Shown piece by piece: positions 32,440 through 41,074 of a DNA stretch of 64,000 nt. Source of the DNA: JAIVGV01 sp036389335 (GTDB lineage: Bacteria > Acidobacteriota > Blastocatellia > Pyrinomonadales > Pyrinomonadaceae); assembly GCA_036389335.1 (NCBI GenBank), contig DASVQC010000050.1:62001-126000 (forward strand), in the 5' to 3' direction. The notes below the pieces were generated by a model, which was not told the DNA's origin, ran no database searches, and was given only the letters and a program-made list of their open reading frames with translations. The translations under genes and the position numbers were made by a program. Position 1 is the first letter of the stretch. Each line of letters begins with the position of its first letter.

Positions 32440-32909
32440 GAAGCGGGACACTTCCCGCTAGGAGGTGAACCCTGAACAAGCTCGTAAGTAAGCTTGTCTC
32501 ACACCTAGTGAGAAAGTCCCGGAGCTTAAAGTGCAGACAGGGACGGGACAGTTTACCGTCATAGCGTATCGGTTACTCCTGTCTTGCCACGAGAACTAGC
32601 TAGCTCGTGCATCCAAGCAATCGCCAACTACGTTTGCGATTGCCGGTATGGAAGTTTTATCAGCGCAGACGCCATCTCGGATAGCCGATGACGCCGCTGC
32701 AACGCAGCCGCCTCATCACTGCTCGACATTGCCTTTGCTTACTGTCGAATCTTCCTGACCTTTAGGCAAAACGCTATCGTTGGGAATATCCCTAGTCCAT
32801 TTGTTCGCGACGAATGGGAAGGATAGTCCCCCATCGTTAAGGGCTGAGGGCAACGCCCTTATCCTAAAATGCAAAAGGACGCTCTCGTTGAGAGCGTCCT
32901 TTTGCATTT
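32440..32909 (+). ncRNA. Candidate structured non-coding RNA, ~470 nt
   Basis: The interval has a promoter at its 5' end, a strong terminator at its 3' end and no plausible ORF. It contains several stable stems: GCGGGACACTTCCCGC, ACAAGC/GCTTGT (32475-32497 region), CACGAG/CTCGTG and GCAATCGC/GCGATTGC near 32588-32645, GGATA/TATCC closing TAAGGGC/GCCCTTA (32821-32864), and the terminator. It lacks the conserved segments of RNase P RNA, tmRNA, 6S and SRP RNA that I looked for. It is less GC-rich than the flanking genes. It could be a new RNA family or a decayed mobile element. Confidence 0.5.
32867..32909. terminator. Perfect 20-bp terminator hairpin between convergent transcripts
   Basis: Arms 32867-32886 and 32890-32909 are perfect complements around a GTT loop, with A/T-rich outer ends on both strands. 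It serves the upstream RNA on the plus strand and the sigma-54 regulator gene on the minus strand. Confidence 0.93.
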
Positions 32910-32932
32910 GCAGGTCTCGAAGGAGGGCTTCA

Positions 32933-35071
32933 TTAGGTCGGCGGCTTGTCTGCATCACGATAACTGTCGAGCTTGCGGTAGAGGGTCTTGCGACCGATGC
33001 CGAGGGTGCGCGCGGCGCGCGACTTGTCGCCGGAGGTGTAGTCGAGGGTGGCTTCGATGGCGCGGCGCTCGATCTCGTCCATCGTGGCGGGCACTTCGAG
33101 TTCGAGCTTGACGGTGCGCCCCTCCTTGGCGGCGCGCGCGCGGGTGGTGCGGGTGCGCGCGCGCTCTTCGAGGACGGGGCGGTGGACGGCCTCGGGCAGA
33201 TCGGCGAGCTCGATCTGGCGGCCCGAGGCGATGATCACGGCGCGCTCGATGGCGTTCTCAAGCTCGCGCACGTTGCCGGGCCAGTCGTAGCCGACGAGGG
33301 CCTGAAGCGCGTCGCGCGAGATGCCGGAGACGAAGCGCCCGGTCTTCTGCTTGTAGTGTTCGAGGAAGTGGAAGACCAGCGGGTGGATGTCCTCGCGGCG
33401 CTCGCGCAAGGGCGGCAGGCGCACGGGGAAGACCGACAGGCGGTAGTAGAGGTCGCGCCGGAACGTCCCCTGCTCGACGGCCTTTTCCAGATCGACGTTC
33501 GACGCGGCGATGACCCTCACGTCGGTCTTGACCACCTCGTTGCCGCCGACGCGCGTGAACTCCCCGTCCTGCAACACGCGCAGGAGGTTCACCTGCGCCG
33601 ACAGGCTCATCTCGCCGATCTCGTCGAGGAAGAGCGTGCCCGCGTCGGCGTCCTCGAACTTGCCGCGCCGGCGCGCGCGCGCGTCCGTGAACGCCCCCTT
33701 CTCGTGGCCGAACAGCTCGGATTCGAGCAGCGTCTCGGGGATCGCCCCGCAGTTGAGTTTGACGTAGGCGCGCTCGCGGCGCTGCGAGTTGTAGTGGATG
33801 AGGTTGGCGAGGAGTTCCTTGCCCGTGCCGCTCTCGCCCTGAATGAGCACGCTCGTCTGCGTGTCGGCGACGTTCAGGGCCAACTCGATGGCGCGGCGGA
33901 TCGCGGGGGCCTGTCCGATGATGCGATCCTCGGCGTGGCGCTGGTGCAAGACCGAGCGCAGGCGCAGCACCTCCGCCGAGAGTTGATCGCGCTCCAAGGC
34001 GGTCCCGATCTGATCGGCGATGCCCTCGACGAGCTTGGTCTCGTGCGCGTCGAACCCCGCGCGCGGCTTGCTCCAGACGAGCCCGAGCAGGCCGAAGGTG
34101 CTGCCGCCGATGTGTACGGGCGAGACGAGCGCGGCGCGCCCGCCGAGCACGGCGTTGAAGGCGATGCGGATCGGGAGCGGCAGCGTCGTGTCCAGAACCT
34201 CCAGCGTCTTGTTCTCGCGCAGCAGGTCGAGCATCGCCGGGTACTCGCTGAGATCGACCGACTGCCCGTGCGCCTCGATCAGGCCGCGCACGCCCTCCAC
34301 CCCCGCGTGCGGCGCGGCCTTGAAGGCGGCGAGGCTGATGGACTTGCCCGTCGGGTTGATCACGCCGAGCGCGCAGTAGTCCGCGCCGACCAAGGCGATG
34401 GCGCGCTCTAAGACGAGCGAGGTGACCTCGCCGAAGTCGGAGCTGGCGTTCAGGGCGTTCGCGATCTCAAGGAGCGCGCGCGTGCGGTGCGACTCGCGCT
34501 GCTGATCCGTGTAGAGCCGGGCGTACTGGTAGCCGACCGCGATCTGGCGCGCGACGGACTGGAGGAACGTGACCTCCTCGTCGAGCCACTTGCGCGGCGC
34601 GCGCGTCGTGTGGAGGCCGACGAGGCCGAGCACGTCGCCGCCGAGGACGACGGGGACGACGAGGAGCGAGCGCGTCTTGAGGCTCGCGGGCAGGAGGCCG
34701 ATCTTGGCGTCGAGTCCGGGCGCGTCGGTGTCGTCCACGCGGATCGGCTGCGCGAGGTTGAAGCGGGCGGAGAGCTGCTCGAAATCGACGGGGATGGTCA
34801 CGCCGAGGCTCGAAGGCACGTCCTCGCCCGCGCGCCACTCGTGGCTGATGCGGAGTTCGCCGCCCGCGTCGAGCTGGATCACGTCGCAGCGGTCGGCGCG
34901 CATCATCCTGCCCAGTTCGGAGACGATGGCCTGGAGGAAGCGGTTGAGATCGATCTCGGAGTGGACGGTGGGCACGAGGCGGTTGATGATCGCCTCGCGC
35001 GCCTCGTGCATCTGCACGCGGCGTTCGAGCGAGAGGTCCGGGCCGCCGTCGATGGTGGTGGATGAAGACAA
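32933..35071 (-). CDS. Sigma-54-dependent transcriptional activator with two GAF domains
   Basis: The 712-residue protein has two GAF domains (roughly 25-195 and 200-365), a sigma-54 AAA+ domain (roughly 385-620) and a Fis-type helix-turn-helix ('GDKSRAARTLGIGRKTLYRK' near 680). Walker A 'GESGTGKE', the sigma-54 loop 'GAFTDA' and 'GTLFLDEIGEMS' are intact. GAF domains suggest control by a small molecule or redox signal rather than by phosphorylation. The start is a TTG at 35071, as no ATG lies close. A likely target is the -24/-12 promoter at 17086. Its own promoter is sigma-70-like. Confidence 0.95.
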   Translation of the reverse strand: MSSSTTIDGGPDLSLERRVQMHEAREAIINRLVPTVHSEIDLNRFLQAIVSELGRMMRADRCDVIQLDAGGELRISHEWRAGEDVPSSLGVTIPVDFEQLSARFNLAQPIRVDDTDAPGLDAKIGLLPASLKTRSLLVVPVVLGGDVLGLVGLHTTRAPRKWLDEEVTFLQSVARQIAVGYQYARLYTDQQRESHRTRALLEIANALNASSDFGEVTSLVLERAIALVGADYCALGVINPTGKSISLAAFKAAPHAGVEGVRGLIEAHGQSVDLSEYPAMLDLLRENKTLEVLDTTLPLPIRIAFNAVLGGRAALVSPVHIGGSTFGLLGLVWSKPRAGFDAHETKLVEGIADQIGTALERDQLSAEVLRLRSVLHQRHAEDRIIGQAPAIRRAIELALNVADTQTSVLIQGESGTGKELLANLIHYNSQRRERAYVKLNCGAIPETLLESELFGHEKGAFTDARARRRGKFEDADAGTLFLDEIGEMSLSAQVNLLRVLQDGEFTRVGGNEVVKTDVRVIAASNVDLEKAVEQGTFRRDLYYRLSVFPVRLPPLRERREDIHPLVFHFLEHYKQKTGRFVSGISRDALQALVGYDWPGNVRELENAIERAVIIASGRQIELADLPEAVHRPVLEERARTRTTRARAAKEGRTVKLELEVPATMDEIERRAIEATLDYTSGDKSRAARTLGIGRKTLYRKLDSYRDADKPPT

Positions 35072-35163
35072 GCTAGGTTGATCGTTCCGCCGTTTACGAA
35101 TCAGTGCGCGCGTCCGCGGTCGGGGTGCGGCGCGTTCGTCGCGAGAGAGTCAGTGTGAGTCGA

Positions 35164-35193
35164 ATGATAGCGAAGCGCGCGGCACGTTGCCAA
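35164..35193 (-). promoter_or_regulatory. Sigma-70-like promoter of the sigma-54 activator gene
   Basis: On the minus strand TTGGCA (35193-35188), 18-bp spacer, TATCAT (35169-35164). Confidence 0.6.
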
Positions 35194-35220
35194 GCTCAAG
35201 CGATGATGACGTCAGAAACA

Positions 35221-35285
35221 CCTAGCGCCCCCGGCGGCCTTTGCGTGAAAAATAATTCTCACGCGAGGTCGCCGGAGGCGCTAGG
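35221..35285. repeat. Long imperfect inverted repeat
   Basis: Arms 35221-35248 and 35259-35285 pair over about 27 bp with a few mismatches (CCTAGCGCC/GGCGCTAGG outermost; TGCGTGA/TCACGCG innermost). It lies downstream of the small lytic-transglycosylase gene and may end its transcript. It shares the TTTGCGTGAAAA core with the element at 18659. Confidence 0.8.
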
Positions 35286-35314
35286 TAAATTCGGGAGGGC
35301 CGGCGGCGGGGGGC

Positions 35315-35968
35315 TTACTCGGCGGCTGCGGAGTCGTCCACGGTGAGGTGGAAGACGGCGCGGGCGTCTTCGGGCTGGAGGACGGGGTGGTAGGTCTTGC
35401 CGTAGTTCGTGGTGATCTTGCGGACGTAGTTCTCGGTCTCGGGGAACGGCGGCACGCCCTTGTACTTATCGACGTTGCCCTCGCCCGCGTTGTAGCCCGC
35501 GAGCGCGAGCGTCACGTCGCCGTCGAAGCGCTTGAGCAAGACGCGCAGGTACTTCGTGCCCGCCTCGACGTTCTTCTGCACGTCGTTCGCGTCGTCGCAG
35601 CCGAAGCGCTTGGCGGTTCCCGGCATCAACTGCATCAGCCCCTGCGCGCCGACGCCCGACTTCGCGTCCGAGACGTAGCGCGACTCCTGGAGGATGACGG
35701 CGTGGATGAGGCGCGGATCGATGCCGTACTTGTCGCCCGCCTTGAAGATGATCTGATCGAGGGAGGCGTCGCCGGACGTGGGCACGTCCGACGGGATCAG
35801 GAGCGGCGCGTTCGGGTCGAGCGCGGCGAGCGCCTTCGCCGTGACGGTCGGCGCGAAGGTCTTGAAGAAGGGGATGTCGGTGATGTTAGCGAGGACGAAA
35901 AGGGCGAAGACGGTGATGACCGAGGCCTTGAAAGAGCGGATGTGGGGGACACGTCGAGTGATCTGCAT
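35315..35968 (-). CDS. Small lytic transglycosylase (SLT domain), 217 aa
   Basis: An N-terminal membrane helix ('FKASVITVFALFVLANIT', about 13-30) is followed by an SLT domain (about 70-190). The catalytic Glu is in 'IHAVILQESRYVSDAKSGVG'; 'GAQGLMQLMPGTAKRFG' and 'LALAGYNAGEGNVDKYKGVP' are the standard motifs. It is a membrane-anchored murein lytic enzyme, smaller than the two Slt-type proteins of the duplicated module. GGAG precedes the ATG at 35968. Confidence 0.93.
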   Translation of the reverse strand: MQITRRVPHIRSFKASVITVFALFVLANITDIPFFKTFAPTVTAKALAALDPNAPLLIPSDVPTSGDASLDQIIFKAGDKYGIDPRLIHAVILQESRYVSDAKSGVGAQGLMQLMPGTAKRFGCDDANDVQKNVEAGTKYLRVLLKRFDGDVTLALAGYNAGEGNVDKYKGVPPFPETENYVRKITTNYGKTYHPVLQPEDARAVFHLTVDDSAAAE

Positions 35969-36437
35969 TCGGTTCGATCTCCATGTGAGCTGACCGGTCG
36001 GGTCAACGGTTGCGGCGACGTTCTCGTCGCAAAGGTTGTCGCGGCTTGGGGGCTGCGCATGGTCGAAACGATTGCCAAAGAGCGAATCATTGAGACCGTG
36101 AATAGGATGGGCTCGATTGCGATTCGGTTGCCCCGCGCGGACGGATTCTATGCGACTAACCCCTTCAACTGTCTGGCTTTAGGGCACACGCCGCAAGCTC
36201 TGATATAACTACGTTTGGACGCCTTCGCGGGTCGCCCGCCCGGCACGGTGATTTGATTCTGACTGTTTCGCGTATCGAATGCGGTCGAAAAAAGTCTCCC
36301 CGACGGTAAAAAATTTTCGGGCTCGGAGGCTCCGATTGCGGAGCGGTGGTGATGCGGATGCGTTTGCGCTGCCGCCGCGGCGGCTCTTATACTCTCAACC
36401 GTTTCCCGAAAACTTTTAGGAGCGACTTTTAACGGGT
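35969..36437. other. Intergenic region with divergent control elements
   Basis: It separates the divergent lytic-transglycosylase and FmdB-like genes. For the plus strand TTGCGC (36364-36369), 18-bp spacer, TATACT (36388-36393) is a promoter candidate, followed by AGGAG at 36419. I see no supported gene in the rest. Confidence 0.5.
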
Positions 36438-36806
36438 ATGCCGATCTACGAATACGCTTGTCAGAAGTGCGGCGCGCACGTCGAGATTTTGCAGAAGCTC
36501 GGCGACAAGCCGCTGACGAAGTGCAAGAAGTGCGGCGGTCGTTTGGAGAAGCAGTGGTCTACTTCCGGCATCCAGTTCAAAGGATCGGGCTGGTACGTCA
36601 CCGACTACGCGCGCCAGGGATCGGAGAAGAAGTCGGACGAGGCCGGCGACTCCAAGGCGGAGGCGAAGACGGAGAGTAAGTCGGAGGGTAAGTCGGAGGG
36701 TAAGTCGGAGGGCAAGCCCGCGGCCAAGTCGGGGGCCGCTAAAAGCGGCGACGAAAAGAAAACCCCGAAAGCAACTTCGACATCAAAGGGCGCGAGTAAA
36801 GACTGA
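36438..36806 (+). CDS. FmdB-family zinc-ribbon protein
   Basis: The 122-residue protein begins with 'MPIYEYACQKCG', the FmdB hallmark, and a zinc ribbon with C8, C11, C29 and C32. The tail from residue 65 is a Lys/Ser/Glu-rich low-complexity segment with 'KSEGKSEGKSEGK' encoded by near-identical 12-bp DNA repeats (36675-36715), prone to length change. A small regulatory or RNA/DNA-binding role is usually assumed. A VWA gene begins 29 bp after its stop. Confidence 0.9.
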   Translation: MPIYEYACQKCGAHVEILQKLGDKPLTKCKKCGGRLEKQWSTSGIQFKGSGWYVTDYARQGSEKKSDEAGDSKAEAKTESKSEGKSEGKSEGKPAAKSGAAKSGDEKKTPKATSTSKGASKD

Positions 36807-36835
36807 AGACCTCTTCCCGGCTCGCGTTCCCCGCC

Positions 36836-37741
36836 ATGCCCAACGTCCGCCGCCATTTCCCGCTCGCCGCCGCGCTCTCCGTCGCCGCCTGCGCCGCGCT
36901 CGCCTTCGGGCAGGCGGGCCGCCGACGCGAGGCCGGATCGCGCGAGCACTCTGCGCTCCTGAACGTCACCGCGGTACGCGACGACGGATCGGGCGCGCCC
37001 GTCAACCCCTCCGAGATCGCTCTCTACGACGACGGGCTCGAACAGAAAATCCTCAGCTTCTCGCCCGACCCCTCGCCCGCGCGCATCGTCCTCTTGGTCG
37101 ATAACTCGCAGACCCTGCGCACCGACGTGCCGAAGCTCGCGCAGGTGGCGCGCGAGTTCGCCTACGAGATTTACGAGGGCGATCAGATGCTCGTCGTCGG
37201 CTACGACGAGCACGCCGAGATCATCTCCGACTGGACGGACGATCCGAAGGTGATCGAGGCTTCGCTGACGGGCCTGCGCAAGAAGGGGCAGCCGTACCTT
37301 TTCGACGCGCTGACGGCGGTCATCGGCGAGGCGCTCCGGCCCCTGACGGGCTCGGTGCGCAAGCGCGTCATCGTGCTCATCGGCGACGGGCTGGATCGCG
37401 GCAGCAAGACGAAGTTCAAGGACGCGCTCGCGGAGCTTCAGAACTCGGACATCACCGTCTACGCGATGCAGATTCCCGACCGCACGGGCGGCGCGTTCCA
37501 CCGCGACCAGCCGAAGCCCTCGGAGGTCGTCCGCCAGATCGCCGAGGGGACGGGCGGGCGCGTGCTCTCGCTCGCCAACCCGCGCGAAGCCGCCAAGTCG
37601 ATCTGCGACGAGCTGCGCAAGAACCGCTACCTCCTCGCCTACGCCCCGACCTCCATCTCCTACGTCGACACGCGCCGCATCTACGTCGCCACCGACCGCG
37701 GCATCACCGCCCGCTCCAAGACGGCGCAGCCGCCTAAATAA
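36836..37741 (+). CDS. Secreted VWA-domain protein, 301 aa
   Basis: It has a signal peptide (cut near 'ALAFGQAG') and a short VWFA-related domain: 'LNVTAVRDDGSGAPVNPSEI', a metal site 'IVLLVDNSQT' (D-N-S-Q-T, near residue 87), 'RVIVLIGDGLDRG' and 'YAMQIPDRTGG'. 'IAEGTGGRVLSLANP' and 'NRYLLAYAP' near the end are family motifs. It is the third VWA protein in the window. It lies close behind the FmdB-like gene and may share its transcript. Confidence 0.88.
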   Translation: MPNVRRHFPLAAALSVAACAALAFGQAGRRREAGSREHSALLNVTAVRDDGSGAPVNPSEIALYDDGLEQKILSFSPDPSPARIVLLVDNSQTLRTDVPKLAQVAREFAYEIYEGDQMLVVGYDEHAEIISDWTDDPKVIEASLTGLRKKGQPYLFDALTAVIGEALRPLTGSVRKRVIVLIGDGLDRGSKTKFKDALAELQNSDITVYAMQIPDRTGGAFHRDQPKPSEVVRQIAEGTGGRVLSLANPREAAKSICDELRKNRYLLAYAPTSISYVDTRRIYVATDRGITARSKTAQPPK

Positions 37742-37838
37742 GTGACAGGTAAACCGTGACGGGTGACAGGAGGCTGTTAGCTCTGCTAACAGCCAACAGC
37801 TAACAGCTCCCTGTCACCCGTCACCTGTCACCCGTCAC
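37742..37838. repeat. Nested inverted heptamer-repeat element (GTGACRGG and AACAGCY)
   Basis: Outer arms are GTGACAGG/GTGACGGG-type heptamers and their complement (CCTGTCACCCGTCAC); the inner pair is CTGTTAG/CTAACAG with tandem AACAGCY. It separates convergent genes and overlaps the stop of the small membrane gene. Confidence 0.85.
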
Positions 37839-38017
37839 CGCTTTTTCGAGTAGACGTAGAACATGACGCCGATGACGGCGAGGAGGAGGAGTTCGAGCTG
37901 GGCGAAGTAGGACCAGTCGGTGAGGCCGACTTCGTCGCGCGCGAGCGGGTAGAGGAAGAAGGTGCCGAGCAGGACGCCGGTCGTGAGCCAGATGATCTGT
38001 CGCTTCGTATCCCACAT
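37835..38017 (-). CDS. Small two-helix membrane protein, 60 aa
   Basis: A 60-residue ORF from ATG 38017 with two hydrophobic segments ('QIIWLTTGVLLGTFFLYPLA' and 'LELLLLAVIGVMFYVYSKKR'). GGGTG lies upstream. No family is recognised. It is 11 bp downstream of the 245-aa gene on the same strand, so the two are likely cotranscribed. The last codons run into the repeat element. Confidence 0.7.
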   Translation of the reverse strand: MWDTKRQIIWLTTGVLLGTFFLYPLARDEVGLTDWSYFAQLELLLLAVIGVMFYVYSKKR

Positions 38018-38028
38018 GGCACCCGCCG

Positions 38029-38766
38029 TCACGGGAAAATCTTGTCGCGCATGACCAGGCCCAGGGTGGCCGACTTGATCGTGTTGACGAGGGGCATGAA
38101 CTTCTCCACCTCCGCCCTCTCCATGAGTTCGCGAGTGAACAGGATCAGGATGACGCACGTCCCGTTGAGGTAGCTCCCGCCGAGGCCGAAAACCGTCTTG
38201 ACGCCGTAGGCACGGACGAAGTCCTGCGCCGGGACGATCATCCGCCCCCTGTCGTCGACCCCGGCCACCGCGTCCCTCACGTAGAAGACCCCGGCGATGC
38301 GCCCCAGGGTCTTCACCACGATCTTCGTGTCGTTCGTGTCGAGCCAGCCGACGCCGATCCCCATGTCGTGCATGAGGCGCGACACCATCGGGATCGCCTC
38401 GACGAAAGACGAGGCGACGAGCGGGATGCCGAGATGCCCCTTCGACTGACGCCGGTCGTTCCAGCCGGGCGCGTCCCCGCGGGTGCCGAGCAGAGATAGG
38501 ACGGGCGTGTCGCCCTTGAGCGCGGCGGCGGCTCCGCCGGACTCGGCCAGCGCGGCGACGAACGACTGATCCGACGCGGGCAACTGCCTGAAAGGTAAGG
38601 TGGCGTAGAGCCGGACGAGGGCGAGCGACTCCCTGTGGTCTTCGTACACCGTGCCAACGCACCTCTGCGCCGCCTCGCGCAGACTCGCGCAGCCCTCCAG
38701 CGCGGCGTGCACCCGCGCCTGCAAGCTGTTCACGTCGCCGAGCGTGTAATGAACGAGGCTCATCAT
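38029..38766 (-). CDS. Hypothetical soluble sensor-like protein, 245 aa
   Basis: No family is assigned. It has 'LVRLYATLPFRQLPASDQSF', 'GHLGIPLVASSFVEAIPMVS', 'KTVFGLGGSYLNGTCVILIL' and ends with 'PLVNTIKSATLGLVM'. The mixed alpha/beta pattern with an internal 'LNGTCVILILFTRE' strand recalls GAF-like sensory domains. A small membrane protein follows. Function unknown. Confidence 0.7.
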   Translation of the reverse strand: MMSLVHYTLGDVNSLQARVHAALEGCASLREAAQRCVGTVYEDHRESLALVRLYATLPFRQLPASDQSFVAALAESGGAAAALKGDTPVLSLLGTRGDAPGWNDRRQSKGHLGIPLVASSFVEAIPMVSRLMHDMGIGVGWLDTNDTKIVVKTLGRIAGVFYVRDAVAGVDDRGRMIVPAQDFVRAYGVKTVFGLGGSYLNGTCVILILFTRELMERAEVEKFMPLVNTIKSATLGLVMRDKIFP

Positions 38767-38838
38767 GACAACACCTCTGTGCGCGACGCCGCCCCTCGTC
38801 GCGCGCGCGGGATTCAGGGATCGCTTACGCCCGCAGAT

Positions 38839-40032
38839 TCACGCGCGCAGCCCGTGCAAACGCTCGGCGGCGGCCCGCAGCGTCTCGTCGCGCTTGCAGA
38901 AGCAGAAGCGGACTTGGCTCGAGCCGAGCGCCGCGTCGGAGTAGAAGCTGGAGCCGGGGACGCAGGCGACGCCGACCTCGCGGATGAGGTGTTTGGTGAA
39001 CTCCACGTCGTCCTTGAAGCCGAACGCGGAGATGTCGGCCATCACGTAGTAAGCGCCGTCGGGCCGGAAGACGCGGAAGCCCGCGCGTTCGAGTTCCGGC
39101 AGCAGTAGGTCGCGCCGCCGCTCGTAGTCGGCGCGCAAGTGTTCGTAGTAGTCGCGCGGCAGGCGCAGGGCGACCGCGCCCGCCGCTTGCAGCGGCGCGG
39201 CGGCCCCGACGGTGAGGAAGTCGTGGACTTTGCGGACGGCGGAGGTGATCTCGGGCGGCGCGATCACGTAGCCGACCCTCCAGCCCGTCACCGAGTAGGT
39301 CTTCGACATCGAGTTGACGACGACCGTGCGCTCGCGCATCCCTTCGAGCTGCGCCACCGAGATGTGCTCTATCTCAGCGTCGGCGCGCGGGTACAAGATG
39401 TGCTCGTAGATTTCGTCCGTGAAGCAGAGCGCGTCGAACTCCTGACAGAGAGCCGCGATGAACTCAAGCTCGGCGCGCGTGAAGACCTTGCCCGTCGGGT
39501 TGTTCGGGTTGCAGACGATGATCGCCTTGGTGCGCTCGTTGAACGCCGCGCGCAACTCTTTGGGGTCGAACGTCCAGTCGGGCGCGCGCAAGGGCACGTA
39601 GCGCGGGCGCGCGTCGGAGAGGATCGCGTCGGGCGCGTAGTTCTCGTAGAACGGCTCGAAGATGACGACCTCTTCGCCCGGATCGACCGTCGCCATCATC
39701 GCCGCGATCATCCCCTCCGTCGAGCCGCACGTCACCGTGATCTCGGTCTCAGGATCAACCTCCAACCCCAGATACCAACGCGTCTTCTCCGCAATCGCCT
39801 CCCGAAAATCCTTCGCGCCCCACGTGATCGCATACTGATTCACATCCGCCGCAATCGCCTCGGCCGCCGCCCGCTTGATCTCCTCGGGCGCGGGAAAGTC
39901 CGGGAACCCCTGCGACAAATTCACCGCCCCGTGCTTCAACGCCTCGCGCGTCATCTCGCGGATCACCGACTCCGTAAACCGGCTCGCCTTCCGCGAGACG
40001 CGCTGCTTGTTTGAATGCACTGGCGCTGTCAT
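38839..40032 (-). CDS. PLP-dependent class I/II aminotransferase
   Basis: The 397-residue protein matches the YbdL/kynurenine aminotransferase-like branch of class I enzymes. Visible: 'NLSQGFPDFPAPEEIK' near 38, 'VTCGSTEGMIAAM' near 100, 'NPNNPTGKVF' near 175, the PLP-binding Lys in 'VVNSMSKTYSVTGWRVGY' near 240 and 'RFCFCKRDE' with the substrate Arg at the end. It probably transaminates methionine, glutamine or aromatic 2-oxo acids. No pathway partners are adjacent. Confidence 0.93.
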   Translation of the reverse strand: MTAPVHSNKQRVSRKASRFTESVIREMTREALKHGAVNLSQGFPDFPAPEEIKRAAAEAIAADVNQYAITWGAKDFREAIAEKTRWYLGLEVDPETEITVTCGSTEGMIAAMMATVDPGEEVVIFEPFYENYAPDAILSDARPRYVPLRAPDWTFDPKELRAAFNERTKAIIVCNPNNPTGKVFTRAELEFIAALCQEFDALCFTDEIYEHILYPRADAEIEHISVAQLEGMRERTVVVNSMSKTYSVTGWRVGYVIAPPEITSAVRKVHDFLTVGAAAPLQAAGAVALRLPRDYYEHLRADYERRRDLLLPELERAGFRVFRPDGAYYVMADISAFGFKDDVEFTKHLIREVGVACVPGSSFYSDAALGSSQVRFCFCKRDETLRAAAERLHGLRA

Positions 40033-40197
40033 ATGAATTAACGTCTGCGGGCCGGACTACAATTTAACCCACCTGTCCCGCGATGCTCGCACACTTCGCC
40101 GCCGGCCGGCAACCGTGTGCGCGATCATTGGGCGACGCCGATTGTCTGGTGCTTTGATTACAACTGAAGGGCAGGAATGAATCCTACGCGGGTGCGC

Positions 40198-40548
40198 TTA
40201 TTTCAGCGGCAGATATGCTACCAAGTTAGCCCAGTCTTCAGGCTCGGTAGCCTGCGCAATCAATTCTAAATCTTCTATGCATTGACCGACAGTTACGTTT
40301 AATTGGTGCGCGTAGATAACGCCGGCAAATCCTTCGCCTGTCTCCTATCGCCGGGCCGCTTCCTTGAGCAGATCGTCATCTTGCGTGAAAAGGACACGCC
40401 CCAGTTCCGTCGCGCGGTTAAGCAGCCTTGGATCGTCAAACCCACCTGCACCGTCCTCCTGTGCCGTCAGAACATCTACGCCGCGCAGGCGCAAACCCGT
40501 GGTGACTGCGCGGCGCACGTGAACGTCCATGTAAAGCCGCGCGCTCAT
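40198..40548 (-). pseudogene. DUF5615 (PIN-like) toxin-type gene interrupted by an amber codon
   Basis: From ATG 40548 the frame encodes a DUF5615-like protein ('MSARLYMDVHVRRAVTTGLR', 'GVDVLTAQEDGAG', 'GRVLFTQDDDLL') up to a TAG after 'KEAARR' (about 40345-40347). The same frame then continues for 48 codons with family-typical sequence ('GEGFAGVIYAHQLNVTVGQC', 'IEDLELIAQA') to TAA at 40198. A single change at the TAG (for example from CAG) would restore a 116-residue protein. It overlaps the DUF433 gene by 4 bp, as in DUF433/DUF5615 toxin-antitoxin-like pairs. Confidence 0.8.
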
Positions 40549-41057
40549 GAACGGCAGGTGCTTGCGGCCTGCTTCGCACGACACTCGTCGCAGAGTTCAC
40601 CGGCCGTAGATCTGGCGGAGCTGTCTTCATAATCGTCCGCGGGCCAAGTGCTACAATTGCCGCACCAGTGCCAGGTGGCACCGCCTTTCCTTCTGCGGTA
40701 AGTTACTGCCGAAGCCTTAATATTGGCGCGCGCTTCTTTTGCGGTCAGAAGCCTCTGCCGTAAAGGGGCGTCAGATATGCTTTGGGCGAGTTCGTCGGCC
40801 TCTCGCCAGCGCCGCTCGATCTCGGCGTCCAGCGCAGTCTGATTGTCGTAGTAGTAAGCCAGGGCCGCATGAATCTGCGCCAGGGACAGGTGCGGGTATT
40901 GGAAATGCAGTTCCTCGGGGCTTGAGCCGTGGGCAATTTTATCCGTGACGAGTTCGACGACTTTAACCAGAGTATTATCAATCCAAGCGACCCCGTTTTC
41001 ATCAACCTCAATATGCGCCGTGGTAACGTTAGACACTGTGCTGCACCTCTTCGCCAA
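40545..41057 (-). CDS. DUF433 antitoxin-type protein with C-terminal cysteine motif
   Basis: The 170-residue protein has a DUF433 helix-turn-helix part (about 15-95; 'DNTLVKVVELVTDKIAHGSS', 'PEELHFQYPHLSLAQIHAAL'). It also has an extra tail with four cysteines ('WHWCGNCSTW' and 'ELCDECRAKQ') that could form a zinc ribbon; that is unusual for the family. It overlaps the DUF5615-type gene, and in such pairs DUF433 acts as antitoxin and DNA-binding autoregulator. Its partner is interrupted here, so it may persist alone. Confidence 0.8.
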   Translation of the reverse strand: MAKRCSTVSNVTTAHIEVDENGVAWIDNTLVKVVELVTDKIAHGSSPEELHFQYPHLSLAQIHAALAYYYDNQTALDAEIERRWREADELAQSISDAPLRQRLLTAKEARANIKASAVTYRRRKGGATWHWCGNCSTWPADDYEDSSARSTAGELCDECRAKQAASTCRS

Positions 41058-41074
41058 GCTAAGATTAAACTAGC

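Noticed and set aside
32440..32909. RNase P RNA or tmRNA
   Set aside because: A GAGAAAGTCC segment recalls RNase P, but the other conserved regions are missing; no tRNA-like end or tag peptide for tmRNA was found.
32716..32958. 80-codon minus-strand frame in the non-coding interval
   Set aside because: It runs across a perfect terminator hairpin and has no ribosome site or family resemblance.
32780..34411. 543-codon plus-strand frame opposite the sigma-54 activator
   Set aside because: Antisense shadow; the minus-strand frame carries intact AAA+ and Fis motifs.
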